A DNA stretch of 64,000 bases from Pseudarthrobacter naphthalenicus (lineage in GTDB: Bacteria > Actinomycetota > Actinomycetes > Actinomycetales > Micrococcaceae). The notes beneath the pieces were generated by a model. The model ran no database searches. It worked only from the letters and a program-made list of their open reading frames with translations, and had not been told where the DNA came from. Within the stretch, counting starts at the first letter, position 1; each line of letters starts with the position of its first letter. Below, one piece after another: positions 8,725 to 17,454 of the stretch. Position numbers and translations under genes: made by a program. The stretch spans positions 124,001 to 188,000 of the forward strand of contig NZ_JARESG010000004.1 of NCBI RefSeq assembly GCF_029076445.1. The letters are read 5' to 3'.

Positions 8725-9168
8725 ATGGACGAGGCAACCCGAAACCCCACCCCTGCCGAGGCGCACGAGCTCCTGGCGAAGGCGCAGTCAATCAGTGCCA
8801 CCTCCGTCAACGCTGCCGCGTGGCCCGTTGCCATGGTCTTCACCAGCCTCGCCATCCTGGGCTCCATGCTCATGGTCGGCATGCACATCGTGTCCCACAC
8901 CGGTTACGGGGCTCCCATCCTCGCTACCGCCGTCGGAATCTGGGCCGCGGCCACGGCCTGCATCTGGCCCATGTTCCAGACGTCCACCAAAGCCGGGTAC
9001 ACCAAGCGGTTCCTGACGTCTTTGATTGCCTACATGGTCCTGTACGGCGTCGCACTGGGGGCGGGAGTCAGCCTCTTCCGCGACGGAAACCTCTGGTATT
9101 ACGCAAGCGCCGCCGTCGTACTCGCAGGAGTGGGCCTGACAGGTGCCTTTCGCGAGTTGCGGGCATGA
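8725..9168 (+). CDS. Small integral membrane protein
   Basis: A 147-residue protein with four predicted membrane segments (roughly 30-55, 60-85, 96-118 and 122-142) and a short hydrophilic N-terminus. GGAAAGG lies upstream of the chosen ATG. It is the first gene of a two-gene operon: its TGA overlaps the ATG of the regulator 9165-9470. Small membrane proteins co-transcribed with one-domain winged-helix repressors are common in Actinobacteria, but the role is unknown. Expression should be tightly repressed given the near-consensus promoter with its palindromic operator. Confidence 0.75.
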   Translation: MDEATRNPTPAEAHELLAKAQSISATSVNAAAWPVAMVFTSLAILGSMLMVGMHIVSHTGYGAPILATAVGIWAAATACIWPMFQTSTKAGYTKRFLTSLIAYMVLYGVALGAGVSLFRDGNLWYYASAAVVLAGVGLTGAFRELRA

Positions 9169-9470
9169 GTACGGCCGCGGATCATCCACGCCACCGGCTC
9201 AACGACCTCATCCACGCGCCCGTCCGGTTCTCCATCATGGCCGCTCTCGCGGGTGCAGAGTCGATGGACTTCAAGGACCTGCGGGACACCATCCAGGTCA
9301 GCGACTCCGTCCTCAGCAAGCAGTTAGCCGTCCTCGAAAAAGCCGGCTATGTAAAGATCCGCAAAAGCTTTGCGGGTAAGATGCCGCGCACCTCGGCGAG
9401 CGTGACTGCCGGCGGGCGCACAGCGTGGGAGGAACATCTGCAGACCCTCCGGGACATCGCGGGAGGCTGA
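9165..9470 (+). CDS. Single-domain winged-helix transcriptional regulator
   Basis: A 101-residue DNA-binding protein. It starts HRLNDLIHAPVRFSIMAAL and continues with SDSVLSKQLAVLEKAGYVKI, the recognition helix and wing of the PF13601-like/MarR-type winged-helix family. There is no effector domain, so it may act as a dimer that senses a small ligand or redox change; it contains no cysteine. It overlaps the preceding membrane-protein gene by four bases (ATGA). The palindromic operator at 8651-8683 upstream of the operon makes autoregulation likely. Confidence 0.85.
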   Translation: MSTAADHPRHRLNDLIHAPVRFSIMAALAGAESMDFKDLRDTIQVSDSVLSKQLAVLEKAGYVKIRKSFAGKMPRTSASVTAGGRTAWEEHLQTLRDIAGG

Positions 9471-9473
9471 CAT

Positions 9474-9487
9474 CACCTTCGGAGGTG
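9474..9487 (+). terminator. Small hairpin after the regulator gene
   Basis: CACCT and AGGTG pair around a TCGG loop four bases after the stop codon. It is short and lacks a T-run, so the terminator call is weak. A -10-like TATAGT for ackA follows at 9513-9518. Confidence 0.35.
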
Positions 9488-9554
9488 CCGCCTAACCCGC
9501 GCCGCCCCCACCTATAGTGGCAATAACCACGCCAGCAAGGCTCAGGAGGCCCGC

Positions 9555-10715
9555 ATGCTTGTGCTCGTCATCAATTCCGGCTCTTCCTCGCTCAAGTACC
9601 AGGTGCGCGATGTCGCCGCCGGCAGTGTGCTGGCCGAGGGGCTGATCGAGAAGATCGGCATGGGCACCGGCGGTGGCGGGGACGGCGAGATTGAGGGTCC
9701 GCGGGACCATGCGGAGGCGCTGGAGCAGGTGGATGCGGCCATCCATGCGGAGCTCCCCGACCTGAAGCTGGGAGCCGTGGGTCACCGGGTGGTGCACGGC
9801 GGCGAGCGGTTCGGCGAACCGGTCCTGATCGATAACGAGATCACCCGCGCCATCGAGCGCCTGAACCCGCTGGCCCCGCTGCACAACCCCGCCAACGTGC
9901 TGGGGATCCGTGCCATCAGCAGGAAGTGGCCGGACCTGCCGCAGGTTGCCGTGTTCGACACCGCCTTTCACCGCAGCCTCCCCGAGCACGCGTGGCGGTA
10001 CGCCGTCCCCGACGAGCTGTACACCAACCACGGCATCCGCCGCTACGGCTTCCACGGCACCTCCCATGAATACGTCACGCACCGCGCCGCCGGGCTGCTG
10101 GATCTTCCAGTGGACGAGTTCGACGGCGTCATCGCCCACCTGGGCAACGGCGCCTCCGTCACGGCCATCCGGGGCGGCAAATCCGTGGACACCTCCATGG
10201 GCTTCACGCCGCTGGAGGGGCTGGTGATGGGCACCCGCTCGGGCGACGTTGACCCCTCCATCCTGGTGTTCCTCGGCCGGGCAGGCTGGACCCCGGAGGA
10301 CATCGACACCATGCTGAACCGCGAATCCGGGCTCAAGGGCCTGGCCGGCAACAACGACATGCGCTCCGTGGTGGAGGCCTCGGAGGCGGGCAACGCCAAG
10401 GCATCCATGGCGCTCGCGGTCGCGTCCTACCGGCTGTCCAAGTACATCGGCGGCTATCACGTGGCCGTCGGCGGCGCGAAGGCGCTCGTTTTTACAGCGG
10501 GCATCGGCGAGAACTCGCACCAGTTCCGCGCCCTGGTCGCGGACAAACTGGGCGCCTTGGGCATAGCGCTCGACGCCGGCCTGAACAGCCAGCGTTCCAA
10601 GGAACCGCGCGTGATTTCCACACCGGAGTCGGCCATTCCTGTCCTGGTGGTGCCCACCGACGAGGAAAGGGCCATCGCGGAGGCGACTGCCGCCGTCGTA
10701 CAGCCCGCAGACTGA
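9555..10715 (+). CDS. ackA: Acetate kinase
   Basis: The enzyme transfers phosphate between acetyl phosphate and ADP to give acetate and ATP, the partner reaction of Pta. All family signatures are present: VLVINSGSSSLKYQ (3-16), HRVVHGGERF (77-86), FDTAFH (134-139), GFHGTSH (165-171), HLGNGAS (195-201) and GIGENSHQFR near the C-terminus. The length of 386 residues is normal. An AGGAGG site lies upstream of the ATG, and a -10-like TATAGT (9513-9518) suggests its own promoter. Unlike in many relatives, it is not directly next to pta. Confidence 0.96.
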   Translation: MLVLVINSGSSSLKYQVRDVAAGSVLAEGLIEKIGMGTGGGGDGEIEGPRDHAEALEQVDAAIHAELPDLKLGAVGHRVVHGGERFGEPVLIDNEITRAIERLNPLAPLHNPANVLGIRAISRKWPDLPQVAVFDTAFHRSLPEHAWRYAVPDELYTNHGIRRYGFHGTSHEYVTHRAAGLLDLPVDEFDGVIAHLGNGASVTAIRGGKSVDTSMGFTPLEGLVMGTRSGDVDPSILVFLGRAGWTPEDIDTMLNRESGLKGLAGNNDMRSVVEASEAGNAKASMALAVASYRLSKYIGGYHVAVGGAKALVFTAGIGENSHQFRALVADKLGALGIALDAGLNSQRSKEPRVISTPESAIPVLVVPTDEERAIAEATAAVVQPAD

Positions 10716-10832
10716 GCGCACGCGGAATACCGTAAGTTCACTGTCAGTTCCGGGGCCGGATGCTTGGTTCCCCTATCGTCTGCGGGGTAAGGCGGCACCA
10801 AAACCGGCCCGCCACCGCAACGAGAGGGACCA

Positions 10833-12017
10833 GTGAATTCACGCATCAACCAGCCCACACTCAGCAGGCGAGCGGCCTTGGCAGCAGCCGGAACGCTCGG
10901 GGCGCTGGGACTTACGGTGTCCGCTGCAGGCGCCGGCAAAGCCGCCCCCGGTGGGAAGGTGCCGAAGCCCACGCTGGCGTTCCGCCCGGACGGCAGGTTC
11001 AAAGTGGTGCAGTTCAACGACACCCAGGATGACGAGCAGACGGACCGGCGAACCATCGAGCTGATGGACCGCACCCTGGATGCGGAGAAGCCGGATTTCG
11101 TGGTGATCAACGGCGATGTGATCAACGGCGGCTGTGACACGGAATTGGACGTCAAGCAGGCACTCAACCACGTGGTCAAACCCATGGAAAGCCGCAAAAT
11201 TCCGTGGGCCGTAACCTTTGGCAACCACGATGAGGACTCTGCGCAGAAAACCGGGATGACAGAGGCCAGGATGCTGCAGTTTCTGCAGAGCTACGCCTAC
11301 AACGTCAACGCCGACTCGGTGCCGGGCCTGACCGGAACCTCCAACTCGCAGCTACTCGTCCAGTCCTCACGCTCGAAGGACCCTGCATTTGGCCTGTGGC
11401 TGATCGACACCGGCCGGTACGCGCCGGACGCCATCAACGGCCAGAACTTCGAAGGCTACCCGGACTGGGACTGGGTACGCATGGACCAGGTCACGTGGTA
11501 CCGCAACCAGTCGATCGCCACGGAACAGAAATACGGAAGAAAAGTACCCTCCCTCATGTGGGGCCACATCGCCCTGCACGAGCACCGGAACATGTGGTTC
11601 GCCAGCATCGACTCACGGACGGACGCGGACCACGCACGCGCCGTCGCCAAGCACAGCATCGTCGGCGAGCGCAACGAGGATGAGTGCCCCGGTCCCTTCA
11701 ACTCGGGCCTTTTCAATGTCTTTCTGGAGCGTGGGGATGTCCGCGGATACTTTGTGGGGCACGACCACGTCAACACCTACGTGGGTGACTACTACGGCGT
11801 GCAGCTCGGCTACGGTCCCGGAACGGGATTCGGCGCTTATGGGCTGGACGGTGCGGAGCGGAACCGGCTCCGTGGGGCCCGCGTCTTCGAACTTGACGAG
11901 AGCCATCCGGGTATCTACAAGGACACCCGGCTGGTCTTCGCGAAGGACTTTGGCATTGACCTGACAGCGAACGACCAGCCCATCGTTCCGGTCCCGCTGG
12001 ACCAGGCCCAGAGCTGA
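10833..12017 (+). CDS. Tat-exported metallophosphoesterase
   Basis: A 394-residue calcineurin-like phosphoesterase exported folded by the Tat pathway. SRRAALAAAG (11-20) is the twin-arginine motif, followed by an alanine-rich h-region. The metal-binding motifs are in order: FND near 61-63, GDV near 94-96, GNHDE near 130-134 and GHDH near 309-312. It starts with GTG preceded by GAGAGGGA. Relatives hydrolyse phosphate monoesters or diesters outside the cell. It is distinct from the second Tat phosphatase at 28528-30207. Confidence 0.87.
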   Translation: MNSRINQPTLSRRAALAAAGTLGALGLTVSAAGAGKAAPGGKVPKPTLAFRPDGRFKVVQFNDTQDDEQTDRRTIELMDRTLDAEKPDFVVINGDVINGGCDTELDVKQALNHVVKPMESRKIPWAVTFGNHDEDSAQKTGMTEARMLQFLQSYAYNVNADSVPGLTGTSNSQLLVQSSRSKDPAFGLWLIDTGRYAPDAINGQNFEGYPDWDWVRMDQVTWYRNQSIATEQKYGRKVPSLMWGHIALHEHRNMWFASIDSRTDADHARAVAKHSIVGERNEDECPGPFNSGLFNVFLERGDVRGYFVGHDHVNTYVGDYYGVQLGYGPGTGFGAYGLDGAERNRLRGARVFELDESHPGIYKDTRLVFAKDFGIDLTANDQPIVPVPLDQAQS

Positions 12018-12055
12018 CCGCAACCCCATCCGCTGCTCCGGCTTAGCCGGGGCGG
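12018..12055. terminator. Hairpin between convergent genes
   Basis: GCTCCGGC and GCCGGGGC pair around TTA (about 12035-12053); the TTA is the stop codon of the minus-strand gene. It may terminate both converging transcripts. No T-run is seen. Confidence 0.4.
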
Positions 12056-12411
12056 GGGATGCGGGCTGCCACGTCCGCGGCGTCCTCCAGGCTGACCGGA
12101 GCGTCCTGCCGGAAGGCGGCGTCGGCGTCGACTTGGAGCACGTCCGCGGCCAGGACCCGCACGTGGACGAGCTCGTCGTGGGTCGCGGTGCAGGCGAGCA
12201 CGTCCCCGCGCACGTGGGTGTGGCGGGTGTCCGTCCCGGGGGTCTCCTGGAAAATGACCCACCACGGGTCGCCGTCGGCATCCTTGAACAGGATGCCGCC
12301 ACGGGGCAGATACGCGGAGCCGTCCACGCCGCGGCCCTGGAAATCCGCCACTTCCTCGGGTGGAGCTGCGAACCTGACCCCGCCCGCTCCGCCTGCCTCA
12401 CGCCAGTTCAT
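12043..12411 (-). CDS. Hypothetical protein (122 aa)
   Basis: A soluble protein beginning MNWREAGGAGGV, with no family I recognise. It contains a beta-rich middle (GGILFKDADGDPWWVIFQE) and a C-terminal acidic helix. The ATG at 12411 lies 13 bases after the stop codon of the permease gene, with no clear ribosome site, so it is probably translated by coupling within the permease operon. It could be a small partner of that permease, which is inference from position only. Confidence 0.6.
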   Translation of the reverse strand: MNWREAGGAGGVRFAAPPEEVADFQGRGVDGSAYLPRGGILFKDADGDPWWVIFQETPGTDTRHTHVRGDVLACTATHDELVHVRVLAADVLQVDADAAFRQDAPVSLEDAADVAARIPRPG

Positions 12412-12424
12412 GGTCCGGCGCCCG

Positions 12425-14401
12425 TCAGCCGACGTGGACCCAGGGGCGGTTGGTGACCTCGGGCACGGCCTCCCGCAGCACTTCCCTGGTGACCGGTGCG
12501 ATCTCACCCTCGCCGAGGAACAGGAAGCGCAGGAGGTTGGTCACCGGATTCCCTTCGGTCCAGCGGAAATAGATGTGCGGCATCAGCCCGGTCACGTCCC
12601 GGATGTGGAGCAGCACCGAAGCGATGGTGTTCGGCACCACGGGGCCGTGGACCTCCAGGATCCGGTAGCCGTGCCGTTCCACGCCGTGGACCTGCAGCTC
12701 GGTTTCGAAGTCCGAGGAGTCGTCCACGATGACCTCGAGGAACAGGGCCTGGTGGTTCAGGGGAAGATGGCTGACCTCGATCGCCGAGGTGAGCTTGTCC
12801 TCGTACGCCTGGGCGCTGGTCCGGAGCGGTTCGTGGGAAATGATGGTCAGGGGGCCCTCCACCACCTCAGACATGAATTCCAGCGCCTGCCGGTCCATGT
12901 GCACGTGGGTGGCATGCAGCTCGAAGGAGCGGCGGACCCGGGACAGCAGGGAGATGATGATGATCCCGGCGATAAAGACGGCCGCGATCCGGATGCCTTC
13001 GGGGCGCTCGAAGATGTTGGCGATGGTGGTGTAGATGAACACCACCGCGATGACGCCAAACCCGACCGTGCGTTTGCGCTGCCGGCCGCGCCGGGCGGAG
13101 AGCGTGACCGCCACTGCGGCAGAGGTCATTAGCACCAGCACACCGGTGGCGTACGCACCGCCCTGGGCATCGACGTCGGCCTTGAACAGGAAGGTGATGA
13201 GGAACCCGATCAGGGTGAACACCAGGACCAGCGGGCGGACCGCCTTGGCCCAGGCCGGGGCCATGCCGTAGCGCGGCAGGTACCGGGGGACCAGGTTCAG
13301 CAGCCCGGCCATGGCGGACGCGCCGGCGAACCAGAGGATGGCGATGGTGCTGATGTCGTACACGGTGCCGAAGCCGACGCCCAGGTACTGGTGCGCCAGA
13401 AAGGCCAGGGCCCGGCCGTTGGCCTGTCCGCCGGGCTGGAATTCCTGCTGCGGGATCAGCACCACGGTGATGAAGGACGTGGTGACCAGGAACGCGCTCA
13501 TGATCACCGCAGCAGTGGTCAGGAGCCGCCGGGCCCCCTTGATCCGGCCCGCGGGGTTCGCCTCGGTGTCGGTCTCCGCGCCGCGGATCTGCGGCATGAC
13601 GGCCACCCCGGTTTCAAAACCCGACAGGCCCAGCGCCAGCTTCGGGAACACCAGCAGCGCGATTCCGATCACCATGAACGGGTTGCCGTGGGACGTGGTC
13701 AGCGCCTGCCACCAGTCGCCGATGGCAACGGTGTGGGTGAACACCTCCGCCAGGGTCAGGACAACCACGATCGCGTTCAGCCCCAGGTACAGGGCCACCA
13801 GGACAACCGCGACGCCGATGGCCTCCTTGAACCCGCGCAGGAACACGGCGGCGAGCAGAGCCAGCAGGAACAGCGTGACCGCGATGTTCTGCCCCGCCAG
13901 CCAGCCCGGGGCCAGCGGGTTCTGGATCAGGTGGGCCGTGGCGTCGGCCGCGGACAGGGTCATGGTGATCATGAAGTCCGTCGCCGCGAAGCCGAGGAGG
14001 ATCAGGACGAAGAGTTTGCCGCCCCAGCGCGGAAGGAGCCGCTCCAGCATGGCGATGGAACCTTCGCCGCGGTGGCTTTCCCCGGCCACCCTCCGGTACA
14101 CCGGCAAGGCTCCGAGCAGCGTGACCAGGACCAGCACGATGGTGGCCAGCGGGGAAATCACGCCTGCAGCCAGGGCCGCGATGGCCGGCTGGTAGCCGAG
14201 GGTGGAGAAGTAGTCCACACCGGTCAGGCACATGACCTGCCACCAGCTGTGCTTCTTCTCGTGGGCGGTGGTCACCCCGCCCGGGCCCTGATGCGCACCC
14301 TTGCTGTCCTGCAGCCCGAAGAGCAGCCAATTACGCAGGGCGGTCTTGCCGTGCGGACGCGGGGCCGACGGGTCTGTCGGGGTCCTGCTCAAGGTGGTCA
14401 T
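12425..14401 (-). CDS. APC-superfamily permease with cytoplasmic C-terminal domain
   Basis: A 658-residue inner-membrane transporter with 12 or so hydrophobic segments in the first 480 residues and a soluble C-terminal domain of about 180 residues. The first helix region ([20 protein letters not shown]) matches the APC fold. Annotation pipelines usually call such proteins amino-acid permeases, but the size, the large C-terminal domain and the neighbouring KdpDE-like sensor and regulator also fit KimA/KUP-type potassium uptake. AAAGGA precedes the ATG at 14401. The genes for the response regulator and kinase lie directly upstream on the same strand (102-base gap). Confidence 0.8.
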   Translation of the reverse strand: MTTLSRTPTDPSAPRPHGKTALRNWLLFGLQDSKGAHQGPGGVTTAHEKKHSWWQVMCLTGVDYFSTLGYQPAIAALAAGVISPLATIVLVLVTLLGALPVYRRVAGESHRGEGSIAMLERLLPRWGGKLFVLILLGFAATDFMITMTLSAADATAHLIQNPLAPGWLAGQNIAVTLFLLALLAAVFLRGFKEAIGVAVVLVALYLGLNAIVVVLTLAEVFTHTVAIGDWWQALTTSHGNPFMVIGIALLVFPKLALGLSGFETGVAVMPQIRGAETDTEANPAGRIKGARRLLTTAAVIMSAFLVTTSFITVVLIPQQEFQPGGQANGRALAFLAHQYLGVGFGTVYDISTIAILWFAGASAMAGLLNLVPRYLPRYGMAPAWAKAVRPLVLVFTLIGFLITFLFKADVDAQGGAYATGVLVLMTSAAVAVTLSARRGRQRKRTVGFGVIAVVFIYTTIANIFERPEGIRIAAVFIAGIIIISLLSRVRRSFELHATHVHMDRQALEFMSEVVEGPLTIISHEPLRTSAQAYEDKLTSAIEVSHLPLNHQALFLEVIVDDSSDFETELQVHGVERHGYRILEVHGPVVPNTIASVLLHIRDVTGLMPHIYFRWTEGNPVTNLLRFLFLGEGEIAPVTREVLREAVPEVTNRPWVHVG

Positions 14402-14503
14402 GGAGTCCTTTCCGGGCGGCACTTGCGCGCCCGAGATCACACTCCGAAGCTAACACCGGCGAAAATTGCCACCCCGCGAAAGAACGAATTATTGACGAAT
14501 CCT

Positions 14504-15187
14504 TTACGGCTCGAAGCGGTACCCCATGCCGGCTTCGGTGAGCAGGTGCCGGGGCCGGGCGGGGTCGGCTTCGAGCTTGCGGCGCAGCTGGCCCATGTAG
14601 ACCCGCAGGTAGTGGGTCTCGTTGCCGTAACCCGGGCCCCAGATCTTCGCCAGCATCTGCTGCTGCGTGATGAGCCGCCCCGGGTTCCGGACCAACAGCT
14701 GCAGGATGCCCCACTCCCGCGGGGTTAGCCGCACCGGTGCGCCGTCGCGGGTCACCTTTTGGCTGGCCAGGTCCACCTGGAAGTCCCCGACGTCGATGTT
14801 CCCGGGCTGTTCGCCGCCGTCGGAGGAACCGAGCCGCCGTTCGGCCACCCGCAGCCGCGCCAGGAGCTCGTCCAGCCCGAACGGTTTGGTGACGTAGTCA
14901 TCGGCCCCCGCGTCGAGGGCCCTGACCTTGTCCACGGATCCGTGCCGGGCGGACAGCACGATGATCGGTGTGTTGCTGGTGCGGCGGATCCTGGTGATGA
15001 CGTCCACGCCATTGATGTCCGGCAGGCCCAGGTCCAGCACGATGATGTCCGGCCGGCTGTTCTCGGCATGCAGGAGGGCGGCGGCTCCGTCCAGTGCCGT
15101 GAGCACGCTGTACCCCTCGGCATGCAGGTTGACCTGCAGTGCGCGCAGGAGCTGGGCTTCATCATCGACGACGAGCACCGTCCTCAT
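14504..15187 (-). CDS. kdpE: OmpR/KdpE-type response regulator
   Basis: A 227-residue two-domain regulator. The receiver has the acidic pair D8/D9, the phospho-acceptor D52 in VLDLGLP, S79 and K101. The C-terminal OmpR winged helix contains LTPREWGILQLLVRNPG. The sequence closely fits KdpE, which activates potassium-uptake genes when phosphorylated. The stop of the kinase gene overlaps this start by four bases, so both are made together. The kdpFABC genes themselves are not in the window; the nearest transporter is the APC permease just downstream. Confidence 0.85.
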   Translation of the reverse strand: MRTVLVVDDEAQLLRALQVNLHAEGYSVLTALDGAAALLHAENSRPDIIVLDLGLPDINGVDVITRIRRTSNTPIIVLSARHGSVDKVRALDAGADDYVTKPFGLDELLARLRVAERRLGSSDGGEQPGNIDVGDFQVDLASQKVTRDGAPVRLTPREWGILQLLVRNPGRLITQQQMLAKIWGPGYGNETHYLRVYMGQLRRKLEADPARPRHLLTEAGMGYRFEP

Positions 15188-16809
15188 CGCCGGCCCGCCT
15201 CTGTGGAGCGTCCGTCAGCCCGGGACGTGAGGTGCGCGTTCTCGGGTCCGCTGGAGAGGGGCAGGCGGATGACCATCGTCAGGCCCCCGCCGGGGGTCGG
15301 CTCTGCGGCGAGCTGGCCGCCCATGGCTTCGGTGAAACCCTTCGCGACGGCGAGGCCCAGGCCGATGCCCAGGCCATCCGGGGCGTCGTCGAGCCGCTGG
15401 AAGGGTTCGAACATGCTCACGACATTGGCGGCGGGAACCCCCTGGCCGTGATCGACGATCCTCAGTTCACCGCACGGACGGCCCTCCAGGGTGGCCGCTG
15501 CGGTTCCGCTCGCGGGCCCCACGATGACCACGTCCGAGCCGGGCGCGTATTTCAGGGCGTTTTCCGCAATGTTGGCGATGACCCGCTCCAGCATCCCCAG
15601 GTCAGCGTCGATAAGCGGAAGGTTCGGGGCGAGATCGACCCTGATGGCGCCGTCGGGAATTCCCCGGAGAGCCTCTTCGATCGCATCCCGCCACGTCACC
15701 GGCGCGGTGAGGGGCGCAGCGGATCCGCTCGAAATCCTGGACATGTCCAGAAGGTTGCCCACCAGGGATTCGAGCCGGTCTGAATACGACTCGATGGTCT
15801 CCAGCATTTCGGCCTGGACCTCCGCCGGGAGCCGCTTGTTCTGCCGCCGCAGGGCCGTGACGGCGAGCTTGATGCCCGCCAGCGGTGTCCGCAGGTCGTG
15901 GCTGACGGCGCGCAGGATGGAGGTCCGGATGCTGTTGCCCTCGGCCAGCTTGGCGGTCTCGCTCAGTTGGTGCTGCAGCGACTGGCGCTGGCGCAGCAGG
16001 AGGAGATGGGACCCGTAGGCGGTCAGCAGGCGCCGGTCTCCCGGGGACAGGGCCCTGCCGGTGACCACCAGCGCCGTTGCCGGGTTCGCAAGTTCGACGG
16101 CACCGGCAGCGGGATCCTCGGAGCCGGGCGGCGGGGGAGGCGCCTCGCCGGAATACGCCTGAAGGGCCCAGCCTCCGCTGTACTCGGGCTGCTGGTTCTC
16201 TGTCTGCCGGTTCTCTGTCTGCCGGTTGTCCGGCTGCTGGCCGTCCGGCCGGGTGTAGAGCCCGGCGGACCGGACCTGGAAAGTATCCCGGACTTTGGCG
16301 AGGAAAGCCGCCACGGTGTCGTCCTGGATCAGCGCGTCCCGGGCCAGGTCAGCGAGGGTTGCCGCCTCGGACCGTGCCCGGGCGGCCTCGCGGGCGCGCC
16401 GGGCCGAGAGACCCACCAGCAGGGACACGGCAATGGCCGAGCCGAGGAAGACCAGCAGCGCGAAAATGTTCTGCGGATCCTTGACGCTGAACGTCCCCAC
16501 CGGTTCCGTTTCGAAGTAGTTGAGCAGCAGGGAATCCAGCAGCGCAGCCACCACCGCCGGCCACAAGCCGCCGATGAAGGCCACCGCCATGACGCCGGTC
16601 AGATGGACCAGCACATGGGTGGCGAGATTCAGATCCGGGGCGAGGGAAAGAACCAGGGTGGCGAGTGCCGGAAGGAGCACGGCGAGGATAAAGCCGGCCG
16701 TCGTGCGGGCACGGCCGAGGGTCAGCGGGGCTCGTTTGCGCGGCAGGGCGATGGTTCTGCCCGCGCCGCGGGCCCCGCCCGGAAGAATGCGATGAATTCC
16801 CTTTGCCAC
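15184..16809 (-). CDS. KdpD-like sensor histidine kinase lacking the N-terminal KdpD domain
   Basis: A 541-residue membrane kinase. Four membrane helices between about 35 and 135 form a DUF4118 module as in KdpD. A GAF-like linker follows, then HisKA with the phospho-accepting H304 in SHDLRTPL and a HATPase_c domain ending GLGLAVAKGFTEAMGG. The cytoplasmic KdpD and universal-stress domains at the N-terminus of E. coli KdpD are absent, so the stimulus is probably read by the membrane part. The linker holds a short tandem repeat (RQTEN twice, near 196-205) from a 15-base DNA repeat. Confidence 0.85.
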   Translation of the reverse strand: MAKGIHRILPGGARGAGRTIALPRKRAPLTLGRARTTAGFILAVLLPALATLVLSLAPDLNLATHVLVHLTGVMAVAFIGGLWPAVVAALLDSLLLNYFETEPVGTFSVKDPQNIFALLVFLGSAIAVSLLVGLSARRAREAARARSEAATLADLARDALIQDDTVAAFLAKVRDTFQVRSAGLYTRPDGQQPDNRQTENRQTENQQPEYSGGWALQAYSGEAPPPPPGSEDPAAGAVELANPATALVVTGRALSPGDRRLLTAYGSHLLLLRQRQSLQHQLSETAKLAEGNSIRTSILRAVSHDLRTPLAGIKLAVTALRRQNKRLPAEVQAEMLETIESYSDRLESLVGNLLDMSRISSGSAAPLTAPVTWRDAIEEALRGIPDGAIRVDLAPNLPLIDADLGMLERVIANIAENALKYAPGSDVVIVGPASGTAAATLEGRPCGELRIVDHGQGVPAANVVSMFEPFQRLDDAPDGLGIGLGLAVAKGFTEAMGGQLAAEPTPGGGLTMVIRLPLSSGPENAHLTSRADGRSTEAGRR

Positions 16810-16865
16810 AGTGACAGTCTGTCAGCTTTGATCGAGCTGAGGGCGCATGGCGTAGCCTTCACTCC

Positions 16866-17417
16866 ATGCCGGAAATTACCCTGCCCCTCCGAACGGAACG
16901 GTTGGTCCTGCGCCGCTTCGAGGGCCGCGACCTGGACACCTTCCACGCCTACCACTCCCTCCCGGAAACCGCCCGTTTCCTGCCCGGGCCGGCGAAAAGC
17001 TACACCAAGTCAATGGAGTCCGTGGGCAAGTACGCCAACTTCAGCTTTGACAAGGAGGGCGACTGGATCTGCCTGGCCATCGAGGCGGCGGATGGTCCGG
17101 GACTCCTGGGCGAAGTGGTACTTAAGTGGGTGCCGGGCCGCGGGCAGGCCGAAGTGGGCTGGACCCTGGCTCCGGAGGCGCGCGGACAGGGCTACGGAAG
17201 CGAAGCGGCAGCGGCCGTACTGGACCTGGGATTCGGCGAGCTGGCTTTCCACCGGATCGAGGCGCGGCTCGATGCCCTCAACACCGCATCGGCCGCCCTG
17301 TGTGAGCGACTCGGCATGCGACTCGAAGCCCGGCACGTGGACAAGTGGCACTACAAGGGCGAGTGGGCCACCGAGCTGGTCTACGCGATTTTGGCTGACG
17401 AGTGGCACAGCCGGTGA
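16866..17417 (+). CDS. GNAT acetyltransferase, RimJ/RimL type
   Basis: A 183-residue acetyltransferase that uses acetyl-CoA on an N-terminal amine or small amine. It starts with the typical LRTERLVLRRFEGRDLDTF and has the acetyl-CoA loop RGQGYGSEA (106-114), followed by NTASAALCERLGM. The target is unknown. There is no ribosome site, but a -10-like TAGCCT ends exactly seven bases before the ATG, so the transcript is probably leaderless. Confidence 0.85.
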   Translation: MPEITLPLRTERLVLRRFEGRDLDTFHAYHSLPETARFLPGPAKSYTKSMESVGKYANFSFDKEGDWICLAIEAADGPGLLGEVVLKWVPGRGQAEVGWTLAPEARGQGYGSEAAAAVLDLGFGELAFHRIEARLDALNTASAALCERLGMRLEARHVDKWHYKGEWATELVYAILADEWHSR

Positions 17418-17454
17418 AGGCCCGCCACACGTCCGCCCGGGTGAAGGCCCGCGG

